A DNA stretch of 64,000 bases from Streptomyces leeuwenhoekii (GTDB lineage: Bacteria > Actinomycetota > Actinomycetes > Streptomycetales > Streptomycetaceae), in assembly GCF_001013905.1 (NCBI RefSeq), contig NZ_LN831790.1, positions 4,354,001 through 4,418,000 on the forward strand, given 5' to 3'. Positions 51,887 through 60,478 of the stretch are shown in pieces (positions within the stretch are counted from its first letter, which is position 1; the number at the start of each line of letters is the position of its first letter). The position numbers were made by a program, and so were the translations under genes. The notes beneath the pieces were generated by a model. The model was not told the DNA's origin. It did no database searches and saw only the letters and a list, made by a program, of their open reading frames with translations.

Positions 51887-52487
51887 CCCGTACGCCTCCC
51901 GCACCGCCGTCCACGAACAGCGCGTCGACGGCTTCGGCACCTTCCGCGTCCTGCCGCTGGACGCCGAGCGCGACGCCGGAGTCCTGCACCGCTGGGTGAG
52001 CGAGGAGCGGGCCGCCTTCTGGGGCATGAACGGCCTGACGCGCGAGCAGGTGGCCGGGATCTACGCCCACATGGACACGCTCGACACCCACCACGCCCTG
52101 CTGCTGGTGAGGGACGGCGAGCCGGCCGCACTGCTGCAGACCTACGAGCCGGACGCCGACCGCGTCGGCGAGTGCTACGAGGTCCGCCCCGGCGACATCG
52201 GCATCCACCTGCTGCTCGCCCCCGCCGGAGCGGACGGCGCGCGGCCCGGCTGGACCTCCGCCCTGATCGCCGTGATCACGGCGTACGTCTTCCGGACCCT
52301 GGGCCGGACCCGCATCGTGATCGACCCGGACGTCCGCAACGACAAGGCGATCGCCCGCTTCGTCAAGCAGGGCTTCACCGCGGGCCCCGAGGTCGTCCTG
52401 CCCGAGATCGACCTGCCCGACGTGTACCTGCCGGAGAAGCGGGCCCAGCTCGCCTTCCTCGACCGGGAGGTAGCCTTCCCCGGGTGA
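51879..52487 (+). CDS. Siderophore-biosynthesis-type GNAT acyltransferase (IucB/AlcB-like)
   Basis: 202 residues. GFGTFRVLPLDAERDAGVLH, WVSEERAAFWGMNGLTREQV, YEVRPGDIGIHLLLAPAG and RIVIDPDVRNDKAIARFVKQ are conserved in the acyltransferase family that acylates N-hydroxy-lysine or hydroxyl-diamines in hydroxamate siderophores. It overlaps the acylase stop by eight bases. No NIS synthetase, decarboxylase or monooxygenase is in the window, so it may modify a siderophore made from elsewhere or tailor the acylase substrate. Confidence 0.9.
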   Translation: MSDPYASRTAVHEQRVDGFGTFRVLPLDAERDAGVLHRWVSEERAAFWGMNGLTREQVAGIYAHMDTLDTHHALLLVRDGEPAALLQTYEPDADRVGECYEVRPGDIGIHLLLAPAGADGARPGWTSALIAVITAYVFRTLGRTRIVIDPDVRNDKAIARFVKQGFTAGPEVVLPEIDLPDVYLPEKRAQLAFLDREVAFPG

Positions 52488-52966
52488 CCCCGGTGACCCC
52501 TGAGGACCTCGTCGCACGCTACGGTCTCCGGCCGCTCCCGCGCGAAGGCGGCCTGTTCCGCCGCACCTGGGCCGGACCGGACCGGCCCGACGGACGCCCG
52601 GAGGGCACGGCGATCGTCGTCCTCCTCACCTCCGCCGACCACTCCGCCCTGCACCGCCTGCCCACCGACGAGGTCTGGCACTTCTACCTCGGCGACCCGC
52701 TGGAGCTCCTGCTGCTCGCGCCCGACGGGTCGTCCCGGACGGCCGTGCTGGGACCGGACGTCCTGTCCGGCCAGCAGCCGCAGCTCACCGTGCCCGCCCG
52801 CACCTGGATGGGCGGCCGGGTCGCGGCGGGCGGCGCGTGGACCTTCTTCGGCTGCACGATGGCCCCCGGCTTCACCTACGAGGACTACGAGCACGGCGAC
52901 GCGGCCGAACTCACGGCACGCTATCCGGCGCGGGCGGACCGCATCGCCGCCCTGTGCCGGCCCTGA
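52484..52966 (+). CDS. Cupin_5 (DUF985) protein
   Basis: 160 residues. The cupin barrel reads LRPLPREGGLFRRTWAGPDR, LHRLPTDEVWHFYLGDPLEL and ARTWMGGRVAAGGAWTFFGC, with TMAPGFTYEDYEHGDAAEL at the end, typical of DUF985 proteins. His and Glu of the cupin motif (LHRLPTDEVWHF) could bind a metal. Reaction unknown. The GTG start overlaps the previous stop (GTGA), so it belongs to the iron-box unit. Confidence 0.88.
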   Translation: MTPVTPEDLVARYGLRPLPREGGLFRRTWAGPDRPDGRPEGTAIVVLLTSADHSALHRLPTDEVWHFYLGDPLELLLLAPDGSSRTAVLGPDVLSGQQPQLTVPARTWMGGRVAAGGAWTFFGCTMAPGFTYEDYEHGDAAELTARYPARADRIAALCRP

Positions 52967-52994
52967 GCCCCCCCCCACCCTCCCGGGAGCGCCC

Positions 52995-53756
52995 ATGAAG
53001 CTGCTGGACGGACAGGTCGCCCTCGTCACGGGCGCGGGCGGCGGCATCGGCCGGGGCATCGCCCTGCGCTTCGCCGAGGAGGGCGCGGCGGTCGCCCTGC
53101 ACTGCCGTACGGCGGTGGAGTCGGCCCGCGACGTGGCCGCGCGCGTCCGCGACCTGGGCGGCCGGGCCGTCGTCCTGCGGGCCGACCTCACCGACGAGGA
53201 CGCCTGCCGCCGCCTGGTCGGCGAGGCCGCCGACTGGGGCGGGGGACGGCTGACGGCGCTGGTCAACAACGCCGGGGTGCAGCCGGTGCGGGAACTGCCC
53301 GGCATGACGGCCGCCGAGTGGCGGGACGTCGTCGACACCAACCTCTCCGGCGTCTTCGCCTGCACCCAGGCGGCGGCCGAGCTGATGCGCCCCCGGGGCG
53401 GCGGCACGATCACCCACATCGCCTCCGTCGAGGCGAGCGCCCCCGCCCCGGGCCACGCCCCCTACTGCGCCTCCAAGGCGGCGGTCGTCATGCACGCCCG
53501 GTCGGCCGCCCTGGAGTACGGGCCCTGGGGAATCCGCGTCAACACCGTCTCGCCCGGCCTCATCGACCGCGAGGGCCTGGCCGACGCGTGGCCGGAGGGC
53601 GTACGGCGGTGGCGGCGGGCGGCGCCCACCGGACGCCTGGGCCGGCCCGAGGACGTGGGCGACGCGTGCGTCTTCCTGGCCTCCGGGCTGGCGTCCTGGG
53701 TCACGGGCCACGACCTGGTGGTGGACGGAGGGGTGTCGGCCCGGCCCACCTGGTGA
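52995..53756 (+). CDS. Short-chain dehydrogenase/reductase
   Basis: 253 residues of the classical SDR type: nucleotide-binding TGAGGGIGRG, NNAG, catalytic Ser in IASVEASAPA, Tyr and Lys in YCASK, and PGLIDREG after it. The Arg in HCRTAVE after beta-2 suggests NADP preference. Substrate is unknown. It is 28 bases after the cupin gene and probably the last gene of the iron-regulated unit. Confidence 0.9.
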   Translation: MKLLDGQVALVTGAGGGIGRGIALRFAEEGAAVALHCRTAVESARDVAARVRDLGGRAVVLRADLTDEDACRRLVGEAADWGGGRLTALVNNAGVQPVRELPGMTAAEWRDVVDTNLSGVFACTQAAAELMRPRGGGTITHIASVEASAPAPGHAPYCASKAAVVMHARSAALEYGPWGIRVNTVSPGLIDREGLADAWPEGVRRWRRAAPTGRLGRPEDVGDACVFLASGLASWVTGHDLVVDGGVSARPTW

Positions 53757-53943
53757 CGCGCGCCGTTGCGCCCCTCCACGCGGGCGGAACGGCCGCGAAT
53801 GTGCCGAACCGCCCTTTCGGGGCGCGGATGGCCGTTTCACCGGTCCGCTCCACTGGCTGATATGAGCGCCGCCAGACCGCGTCAGGTTTCCCGTAACCAC
53901 CGTTCGGGAGCCTCCAGGAGTCATCGGAATCCGGGAGGCTGCA

Positions 53944-54795
53944 GTGAAGCATGTGAGCAAGAGGCGCACCGGTGTCGTCGTGGCCGTGCTGAGTGGTCTG
54001 GCCATGGCGATGATGTCAACGGCCGCGCACGCCGACGAGGAGCTGGACGTCATCGCGCACCGCGGATCGTCGGGCATGGCGCCGGAGAACACCGCGGCGG
54101 CCGTCGACCTCGCCATCGAACAGCGGTCCGACTTCGTCGAGATCGACGTGCAGCGCACCAAGGACGGCAAACTGGTCAACTTCCACGACTGCACCATGGA
54201 GCGGACCACCGACGTCGAGGAGGTCTACCCGGGCCGTCCCAGATACCGGGTCTCCGACTTCACCTGGGCGGAGCTGCGCAGACTGGACGCCGGTTCCTGG
54301 TTCCACGAGGACTACGCCGGCGAACCGCTCATGACCGTCGACGAGGTCATCGCGAGCGTCAGGAACACCCGCACCGGACTGCTCGCCGAGATCAGCCCCT
54401 GCGGCCACTACTTCGGCATCGCGACCGACTTCGCCCAGAACCTGCTGGGCAAGCCGCGCTACGTGCAGCGCGCCCTCGCCGAGGGGGAGCTCGCCGTCCA
54501 GTCCTTCCAGGTGGACGACGCCCAGGAGTTCCACGCGCTGCTGCCCGAGGTCCCGATCGGCTTCCTGGACGCCAACCGCCCCACCGAGGAGGAACTCCTC
54601 CAGCTCAGCACGTGGGCGGACCAGGTGAACCCGCAGTACACGGTGACCGACCAGGCGCTGGTCGACCGGGTGCACGAACTGGGCATGGACATCAACGTGT
54701 GGACGGTCGACGAACCCGGCGCGATGCGCAGGATGGCCGGCCTGGGCGTCGACGGCATCATCACCGACTTCCCCCAGTCCCTCACCCAGCGCTGA
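53944..54795 (+). CDS. Secreted glycerophosphodiester phosphodiesterase
   Basis: 283 residues with a signal peptide (KRRTGVVVAVLSGLAMAMMS, cleavage after AHA near residue 30). The GDPD motifs are DVIAHRGSSGMAPENTAAAV with the first catalytic His, FVEIDVQRTKDG with metal-binding Glu and Asp, and NFHDCTMERTT with the second His; GIITDFPQSL closes the barrel. It would release glycerol-3-phosphate from phosphodiesters outside the cell, for example from lipids or teichoic acid in phosphate shortage. No PHO box was recognised. GTG 53944 follows GGGAGG. Confidence 0.93.
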   Translation: MKHVSKRRTGVVVAVLSGLAMAMMSTAAHADEELDVIAHRGSSGMAPENTAAAVDLAIEQRSDFVEIDVQRTKDGKLVNFHDCTMERTTDVEEVYPGRPRYRVSDFTWAELRRLDAGSWFHEDYAGEPLMTVDEVIASVRNTRTGLLAEISPCGHYFGIATDFAQNLLGKPRYVQRALAEGELAVQSFQVDDAQEFHALLPEVPIGFLDANRPTEEELLQLSTWADQVNPQYTVTDQALVDRVHELGMDINVWTVDEPGAMRRMAGLGVDGIITDFPQSLTQR

Positions 54796-54876
54796 CCCAC
54801 GGCACCACCGGCACCACGGCACCACCGGTACATGCCGCCCGGCCGCGGCCGTCATCCGCCGCGGCCGGTGACGGCC

Positions 54877-55596
54877 TCACAGCAGGACGACACACCCCCG
54901 CCGCCGCAGCTCGGCCATGGCCGCCGGAGAGGGCGCGCAGTCGTTCCAGCGCAGGTCCAGCTTCTCCAGCGAGGGCAGCTCGGCCACCCAGTCCGGCACC
55001 CGGGTCAGGCGGTTGCTCCGCACATCGAGCTGGCGCAGCCGGGGCAGACCGGCCAGCGCCGGGGGCAGCTCGGCGAGCGCGTTCTCCCGCAGATCCAGAT
55101 GGCGCAGCTCGCCCAGTCCGGCCACGGACGGCGGCAGGCCGGCGATCGCGTTCCCGCGGAGCCACAGTTCGCGCAGGTCGCGCAGCCGTCCGATGCCGTC
55201 GGGCAGGGTGGTCAGGCGGTTGTGCTGCGCCCGCAGCTCGACCAGCCCGCTCATCCGCCCGATGGCCTCGGGCAGGGCGGTCAGGGCGTTCTCACCGACG
55301 TTGAGATAGCCCAGCCGCGTCAGGTTCCCCAGGGAGTCCGGAAGCCCCGACAACCGGTTGTCGTGCAGATAGAGGCAGCCACTGAGCCCGGTCAGCTCAC
55401 CGAGCGCGTCCGGCACCGAGACGAGCCGGTTGTGACCGAGGTCCAGGGTGGTCAGCCGCGTCAGCCGGCCGATCTCCGGCGACAACTCGGTGAGCCCGTT
55501 GTCCGCCAGGATCAACACCTCCAGCTCACCCCGCCCCCACACCGACCCGGGCACTGCCCCGAGCTGCCGACGCCACAGATTCAACACGTGCGGCAT
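54877..55596 (-). CDS. Leucine-rich repeat protein
   Basis: 239 residues from ATG 55596, with GGAAAGGAAG upstream. It consists almost wholly of nine or so repeats of about 23 residues of the form L-x-x-L-x-L-x-x-N-x-L-x-x-L-P (for example LTTLDLGHNRLVSVPDALGE and LRHLDLRENALAELPPALAG). There is no signal peptide or membrane segment, so it is probably a cytoplasmic protein-binding scaffold. Partner unknown. Bacterial LRR proteins of this short, cytoplasmic kind have no general function. Confidence 0.9.
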   Translation of the reverse strand: MPHVLNLWRRQLGAVPGSVWGRGELEVLILADNGLTELSPEIGRLTRLTTLDLGHNRLVSVPDALGELTGLSGCLYLHDNRLSGLPDSLGNLTRLGYLNVGENALTALPEAIGRMSGLVELRAQHNRLTTLPDGIGRLRDLRELWLRGNAIAGLPPSVAGLGELRHLDLRENALAELPPALAGLPRLRQLDVRSNRLTRVPDWVAELPSLEKLDLRWNDCAPSPAAMAELRRRGCVVLL

Positions 55597-55800
55597 GTTG
55601 GGCTTCCTTTCCTCGGACGACGGCCGACACCCCCAGAGCCAGGCCAGGAGACCGCTTTCGGCGTGACAGGCGTGCGCGTGCGGACGATCCCGGCCATGCT
55701 TGCCCGGAGTCCCGGACCGGGTGATGGACCAAATCGCCGGAGGGGAAACCCGGAGGGGCACCGTGGGCAAGAACCAGGACAACGAGGTTCACGAAACGTC

Positions 55801-55832
55801 GAAGGGCCCCACCGCGAACGGTGGGGCCCTTC
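55801..55832 (-). terminator. Terminator of tRNA-Ser(GGA)
   Basis: Perfect 14-bp stem (55801-55814 with 55819-55832) closed by CGAA, 26 bases beyond the tRNA on the minus strand. Confidence 0.85.
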
Positions 55833-55857
55833 GACATCGTGCCCGGTGAGGCACTGG

Positions 55858-55942
55858 CGGAGGATACGAGATTCGAACTCGTGAGGGGTTGCCCCCAACA
55901 CGCTTTCCAAGCGTGCGCCCTAGGCCTCTAGGCGAATCCTCC
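55858..55942 (-). tRNA. tRNA-Ser(GGA)
   Basis: 85 bases on the minus strand. Acceptor GGAGGAT / ATCCTCC, anticodon loop TTGGAAA with GGA read from 55908-55906, long variable arm, T arm ACGAGTTCGAATCTCGT. Reads UCC and UCU. Confidence 0.97.
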
Positions 55943-56011
55943 GTCGAGAACATTACATGACGCCGGGGAGTGCTCGCGAACTCGTCCCTGGCCCGCGGAA
56001 TCGGGTAACCT

Positions 56012-56107
56012 GTGCGAAGCCCCTCACGCGGCGCTATCTGACTGAACTCCCCCAGGGCCGGAAGGCAGCAAGGGTAGGTTGGCTCTGGCGGGTGCGTGGG
56101 GGGCGCT
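56012..56107 (+). ncRNA. ffs: Signal recognition particle RNA (small bacterial type)
   Basis: The universally conserved apical part is present: GAACTCCCCCAGGGCCGGAA GGCAGCAAGGGTAG, with the GGAA tetraloop and the asymmetric loop that binds Ffh. The outer stem GCGAAGCCCCTCACGC pairs with GCGTGGGGGGCGC. Length about 95 bases suits the short SRP RNA of Streptomyces. Ends are set by pairing and may be off by a few bases. TAACCT at 56006-56011 could be its -10 element. It lies just upstream of dnaX, a common order. Confidence 0.95.
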
Positions 56108-56260
56108 TGCGTTTCCGGGACCGGGCCGGGGCGGCCCGATCCCGGCGGGGCCGGCCCCCGGGGGCCCGGCGAGTGGGCCGGGAGGTCTGGCGCAGGGCGC
56201 TGACCTGGGGCGGAGCCCGGGCCCGGCCGGTTGTCGGCGGGCGCCTATAACCTCGTATGC

Positions 56261-58595
56261 GTGTCGTCTCTCGCGCTCTACCGCCGCTACCGCCCGGAGT
56301 CCTTCGCCGAGGTCATCGGGCAGGAGCATGTCACTGACCCGCTGCAGCAGGCGCTGCGGAACAACCGGGTCAATCACGCGTACCTGTTCAGTGGTCCGCG
56401 CGGCTGCGGCAAGACGACGAGCGCGCGGATCCTGGCCCGCTGTCTGAACTGTGAGCAAGGCCCCACCCCGACGCCGTGCGGCGAGTGCCAGTCGTGCCAG
56501 GACCTGGCGCGCAACGGCCCGGGTTCGATCGACGTCATCGAGATCGACGCCGCCTCGCACGGCGGTGTGGACGACGCCCGCGACCTGCGGGAGAAGGCGT
56601 TCTTCGGGCCCGCCCGCAGCCGGTACAAGATCTACATCATCGACGAGGCCCACATGGTCACGTCGGCCGGCTTCAACGCTCTGCTCAAGGTCGTCGAGGA
56701 GCCGCCGGAGCATCTGAAGTTCATCTTCGCGACCACCGAGCCCGAGAAGGTCATCGGGACCATCCGGTCGCGGACCCACCACTACCCCTTCCGGCTGGTG
56801 CCGCCCGGGACCCTGCGCGACTACCTGTCCGCGGTGTGCGAGCAGGAGAAGATCCCCGTCGAGGACGGCGTGCTGCCGCTCGTCGTGCGCGCGGGCGCCG
56901 GCTCCGTACGAGACTCCATGTCCGTCATGGACCAGCTCCTCGCGGGCGCCGGCGACGAGGGCGTGACGTACGCCATGGCGACCGCCCTGCTCGGCTACAC
57001 GGACGGTTCGCTGCTCGACTCCGTCGTCGAGGCTTTCGCCTCCGGGGACGGGGCCGCGGCCTTCGAGGTCGTGGACCGTGTCATCGAGAGCGGCAACGAT
57101 CCGCGGCGCTTCGTCGCCGACCTGCTGGAGCGGCTCCGCGACCTGGTGATCCTCTCCGCCGTGCCGGACGCGGCGGAGAAGGGGCTGATCGACGCCCCGG
57201 TGGACGTCGTCGAGCGGATGCAGGCGCAGGCGCGGTCCTTCGGCGCCGCCGAGCTCAGCCGCGCCGCCGACCTCGTCAACCAGGGGCTCACCGAGATGCG
57301 GGGGACCACCTCCCCCCGTCTCCAGCTCGAGCTGATCTGCGCGCGCGTGCTGCTGCCCACGGCGTACGGCGACGAGCGGTCGGTGATGGCCCGCCTCGAC
57401 CGGATCGAGCGCGGGGTGCAGTTCTCCGCGGGCGCGGGAGCCCCAGCGATGGGGTACGTGCCGGGCCCCGACGCCCACGCGGGCGCCCCCCGCTCCGTCC
57501 CGCCGGCGGCGGACCCGCCGCGGCCGGGCGGCCGTGCGCGCGTCCGGCCCACCGGCGGCCGCCGCACCGGCCGCGGGGCGCCACCGGCCCGGCACGGCCG
57601 CCGCGCCGGCCGCCGGAGGAGGCGTGCCCGCTGCCGCCGCCCGGCCCCGCCGCTCCCGCGCCCTCCGCCCTGTCGCGCCCACGGCGCCCGCGCCCGCTCC
57701 CGCACCCGCCCCACGCCCGCACCGCCGCCCGGCACCTGCCGCCGCCGCGCCGCCGCCGCGGCCCCGCGCCCGGCGCCTGGCCACGCCGCCGCGGCCGGCA
57801 GCGGCGCCGGCCGGCGGCTGGCCCACGGCGGCGCCCGCGGGCGGCGGACAGCCCGCGACGCCCGGCTCGCCCTCCGCCGCGGCGCCGGCTCCCCCCGCCG
57901 CTGCCGCCGCGCCGCCGGCCGCCGCTTCCGGCTTCCCTCCCGCGGGCAGCGGTCTCGACCCCCGCTCGCTCTGGCCGAACATCCTGGAGGCGGTCAAGAA
58001 CCGCCGCCGGTTCACCTGGATCCTGCTCAGCCAGAACGCCCAGGTGACCGGCTTCGACGGCACCACGCTCCAGCTCGGCTTCGTCAACGCCGGTGCCCGG
58101 GACAACTTCCTGAGCAGCGGCAGCGAGGACGTGCTGCGCCAGGCGCTGGCGGGGCAGTTCAACGTCCAGTGGAAGATCGAGGCGGTCGTCGACCCCTCCG
58201 GCGGCGGCTCGGCACCGCCGCCCTCCGCCGGACCCGGCTCCGGCTTCCCCGGCGGTCACGGACCGGGCGGCGCCGCACCGGGCGGCGGCGCACCGGGCGG
58301 CGGCGGCAGCGGTTACGGCGGCAGCGGTTACGGCGGTGGCGGCGCGCCCTCGCCCGCGCAGCCGCCGGCCGCGTCCCCGGCGCCCGCGCCCGCCGCGTCC
58401 GCCCCGGCTCCGGCCTCCTCCCGGCCCGCCGCCCCGGCTCCCGCCCCCTCGGCGCCGGAGCCGCCACCCGTCTCGCCCGAGGACGACATTCCCGAGGACG
58501 ACGATCCCGACCTCGACGAGTCGGCCCTGTCCGGCAAGGAACTGATCGTGCGGGAGCTGGGCGCGACGGTCGTGGAGGAGATCGCGCACGAGTAG
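56261..58595 (+). CDS. dnaX: DNA polymerase III subunits gamma/tau, with a frame change in the Pro/Ala region
   Basis: GTG 56261 (SSLALYRRYRPESFAEVIGQ) opens the clamp-loader ATPase: Walker A GPRGCGKTTSARIL, four zinc-binding Cys (CLNCEQ to CGECQSC), YIIDEAHMVTSAGFNALLKV and the SRTH region, then the oligomerisation domain to about 57440. The tau-specific end (PNILEAVKNRRRFTWILLSQ, LQLGFVNAGARDNFLSSGSE, ending VVEEIAHE at 58595) is in the +1 frame. The switch must fall between about 57480 and 57545. dnaX is essential, so either the sequence has an indel error there or a ribosomal frameshift makes tau. Confidence 0.9.
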
Positions 58596-58656
58596 CGGCG
58601 CACGAGTAGCGGCGCACGAGCAGCGGCGTACGAGCAGCGGCGTACGAGCAGCCGCG
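58587..58656 (+). repeat. 14-bp tandem repeat, five copies, starting inside the dnaX stop region
   Basis: CACGAGTAGCGGCG-type units begin at 58587, 58601, 58615, 58629 and 58643, with small changes (TAG to CAG, CAC to TAC). The first unit contains the dnaX stop codon. The gap 58657-58934 before purD is highly GC-rich with inverted repeats but no gene I can support. Confidence 0.85.
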
Positions 58657-58922
58657 CGGGAGGAGCGGCACGCGAGCCGGTTCCGGGACGGACCGGGGCA
58701 GGCGGAGGCAGCGGGGCCGGGCTGCGGGGCCGGGGCACGGCGCCGGATCGGACCGGCGGAACCCGGGCCCCGACCCCGACCCGACACCGACCCCGGCCCG
58801 GGGCCGGATCCGGGCCCGGACCCCGCGTCGGACGCACCCGGGGCCCGCCCTCGGAGGAACGCACGAACGCCGACGGCCCCTCCCCTCGGCGGCCCGCACA
58901 AACCGCACCGCCTCCCTGCCGT

Positions 58923-58928
58923 TAGGCT
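58923..58928 (+). promoter_or_regulatory. -10 element for a leaderless purD mRNA
   Basis: TAGGCT ends seven bases before the purD GTG and there is no ribosome site, which fits transcription starting at the start codon. No clear -35 element. Confidence 0.4.
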
Positions 58929-58934
58929 GACCCC

Positions 58935-60188
58935 GTGAAGGTCCTCGTCATCGGCAGCGGCGCCCGCGAACACGCCCTGTGCCGCTCCCTGTCCCTCGAC
59001 CCCGACGTCACCGCGCTGCACTGCGCCCCCGGCAACGCCGGGATCGCCGAGGTCGCCGAGTTGCACCAGGTCGACGCCCTCGACGGCAAGGCCGTCTCCG
59101 CGCTGGCCACCGAGCTCGGCGCCGAGCTGGTCGTGGTCGGCCCGGAGGCGCCGCTGGTCGCCGGGGTCGCCGACGCCGTACGCGAGGCGGGCATCCCGGT
59201 CTTCGGCCCCTCCAAGGAGGCCGCGCTGCTGGAGGGCTCCAAGGCGTTCGCGAAGGACGTCATGGCGGCGGCCGGGGTGCCCACGGCCCGCTCGTACGTC
59301 TGCACGACGCCGGACGAGGTCGACGCGGCCCTCGACGCCTTCGGAGCCCCGTACGTCGTCAAGGACGACGGGCTCGCCGCCGGCAAGGGCGTCGTCGTGA
59401 CCTCCGACCTGGAGGCCGCCAAGGCGCACGCCGCGGCCTGCGAGCGCGTCGTCGTCGAGGAGTACCTCGACGGCCCGGAGGTGTCCCTGTTCGCCGTCAC
59501 CGACGGCGAGACCGTCCGTCCGCTCCAGCCCGCCCAGGACTTCAAGCGGGCGCTGGACGGCGACGAGGGCCCCAACACCGGCGGCATGGGCGCGTACTCG
59601 CCGCTGCCGTGGGCCGACCCCAAGCTGGTCGAAGAGGTCATGGAGACGGTGCTCCAGCCGACCGTCGACGAGATGCGCCGGCGCGGCACCCCCTTCTCCG
59701 GCCTGCTCTACGCCGGTCTCGCGATCACCTCCCGCGGCGTCCGCGTGATCGAGTTCAACGCGCGGTTCGGCGACCCGGAGACCCAGGTCGTGCTCGCCCG
59801 GCTGAAGACGCCGCTCGCCGGCCTGCTGATGGCCGCCGCCACCGGGAACCTGGCCGACCTGGAGCCCCTGCGCTGGAGCGACGAGGCGGCGGTCACCGTG
59901 GTCGTCGCCTCGCACAACTACCCCGGCACCCCGCGCACCGGCGACCCGATCACCGGCCTGGACGAGGTCGCGGCGCAGGACGCCCCGCACGCGTACGTCC
60001 TGCACGCGGGCACCCGGAGCGAGGGCGACACGGTCGTCAGCGCGGGCGGTCGCGTCCTGTCCGTGACGGCCACCGGCAAGGACCTCACCGAGGCCCGCGA
60101 CCGCGCCTACCGGGCCGTCTCCCGCATCCGCCTGGACGGCTCCCAGCACCGTACGGACATCGCGGCCAAGGCGGCGGCCGGCGCGTAG
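58935..60188 (+). CDS. purD: Phosphoribosylamine-glycine ligase
   Basis: 417 residues, normal length. It joins phosphoribosylamine and glycine with ATP in the second step of purine synthesis. [32 protein letters not shown], the ATP-grasp loop [25 protein letters not shown] and the signature RFGDPETQ are all present. GTG start, probably leaderless. It stands alone here, with a strong terminator after it. Confidence 0.97.
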   Translation: MKVLVIGSGAREHALCRSLSLDPDVTALHCAPGNAGIAEVAELHQVDALDGKAVSALATELGAELVVVGPEAPLVAGVADAVREAGIPVFGPSKEAALLEGSKAFAKDVMAAAGVPTARSYVCTTPDEVDAALDAFGAPYVVKDDGLAAGKGVVVTSDLEAAKAHAAACERVVVEEYLDGPEVSLFAVTDGETVRPLQPAQDFKRALDGDEGPNTGGMGAYSPLPWADPKLVEEVMETVLQPTVDEMRRRGTPFSGLLYAGLAITSRGVRVIEFNARFGDPETQVVLARLKTPLAGLLMAAATGNLADLEPLRWSDEAAVTVVVASHNYPGTPRTGDPITGLDEVAAQDAPHAYVLHAGTRSEGDTVVSAGGRVLSVTATGKDLTEARDRAYRAVSRIRLDGSQHRTDIAAKAAAGA

Positions 60189-60226
60189 ACGCCCAGGCAC
60201 CCGGTCCCCGACCGGCACCGACCCGG

Positions 60227-60260
60227 CAGGCCCCGGCTCCGTCCCAGGAGCCGGGGCCTG
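60227..60260 (+). terminator. Terminator of purD
   Basis: Perfect 14-bp stem CAGGCCCCGGCTCC / GGAGCCGGGGCCTG with a six-base loop, 38 bases after the stop. Confidence 0.9.
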
Positions 60261-60362
60261 ACCCTTGCTGTCCGTCACCCACCTTTGCCCAAAGCCATTC
60301 CATCGAGTGACCGATGCCCCATCCGGCTGACGGGGGCCGAGGCCCCAACTAGGGTGCCGCGC

Positions 60363-60405
60363 AAGTGTTCCGGCACTTGGCCCACCGACATTGCGATGTC
60401 AGTGG
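60363..60405 (+). promoter_or_regulatory. Two inverted repeats upstream of the M48-like gene
   Basis: AAGTG-N6-CACTT (60363-60378) is followed by CCACCGACAT / ATGTCAGTGG around TGCG (60382-60405), a 10-bp dyad with one mismatch. They lie 75-115 bases before the ATG at 60479, a good place for an operator. The cognate regulator is unknown. Confidence 0.5.
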
Positions 60406-60478
60406 CGGGTGCCACAGTGGGGGAGTGAGCACCACCAGGACAGCGTCACCACGGGCAGGGAGGGGGTGAGGTGAGGTC

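Noticed and set aside
58596..58609. dnaX as a single unbroken frame ending at 58609
   Set aside because: The first frame is open to there, but after about 57540 it translates to Arg-rich nonsense while the conserved tau C-terminus is in another frame.
57288..60278. Nearly 1000-codon minus-strand frame across dnaX and purD
   Set aside because: Antisense to two well-defined essential genes, low-complexity translation, no start signals.
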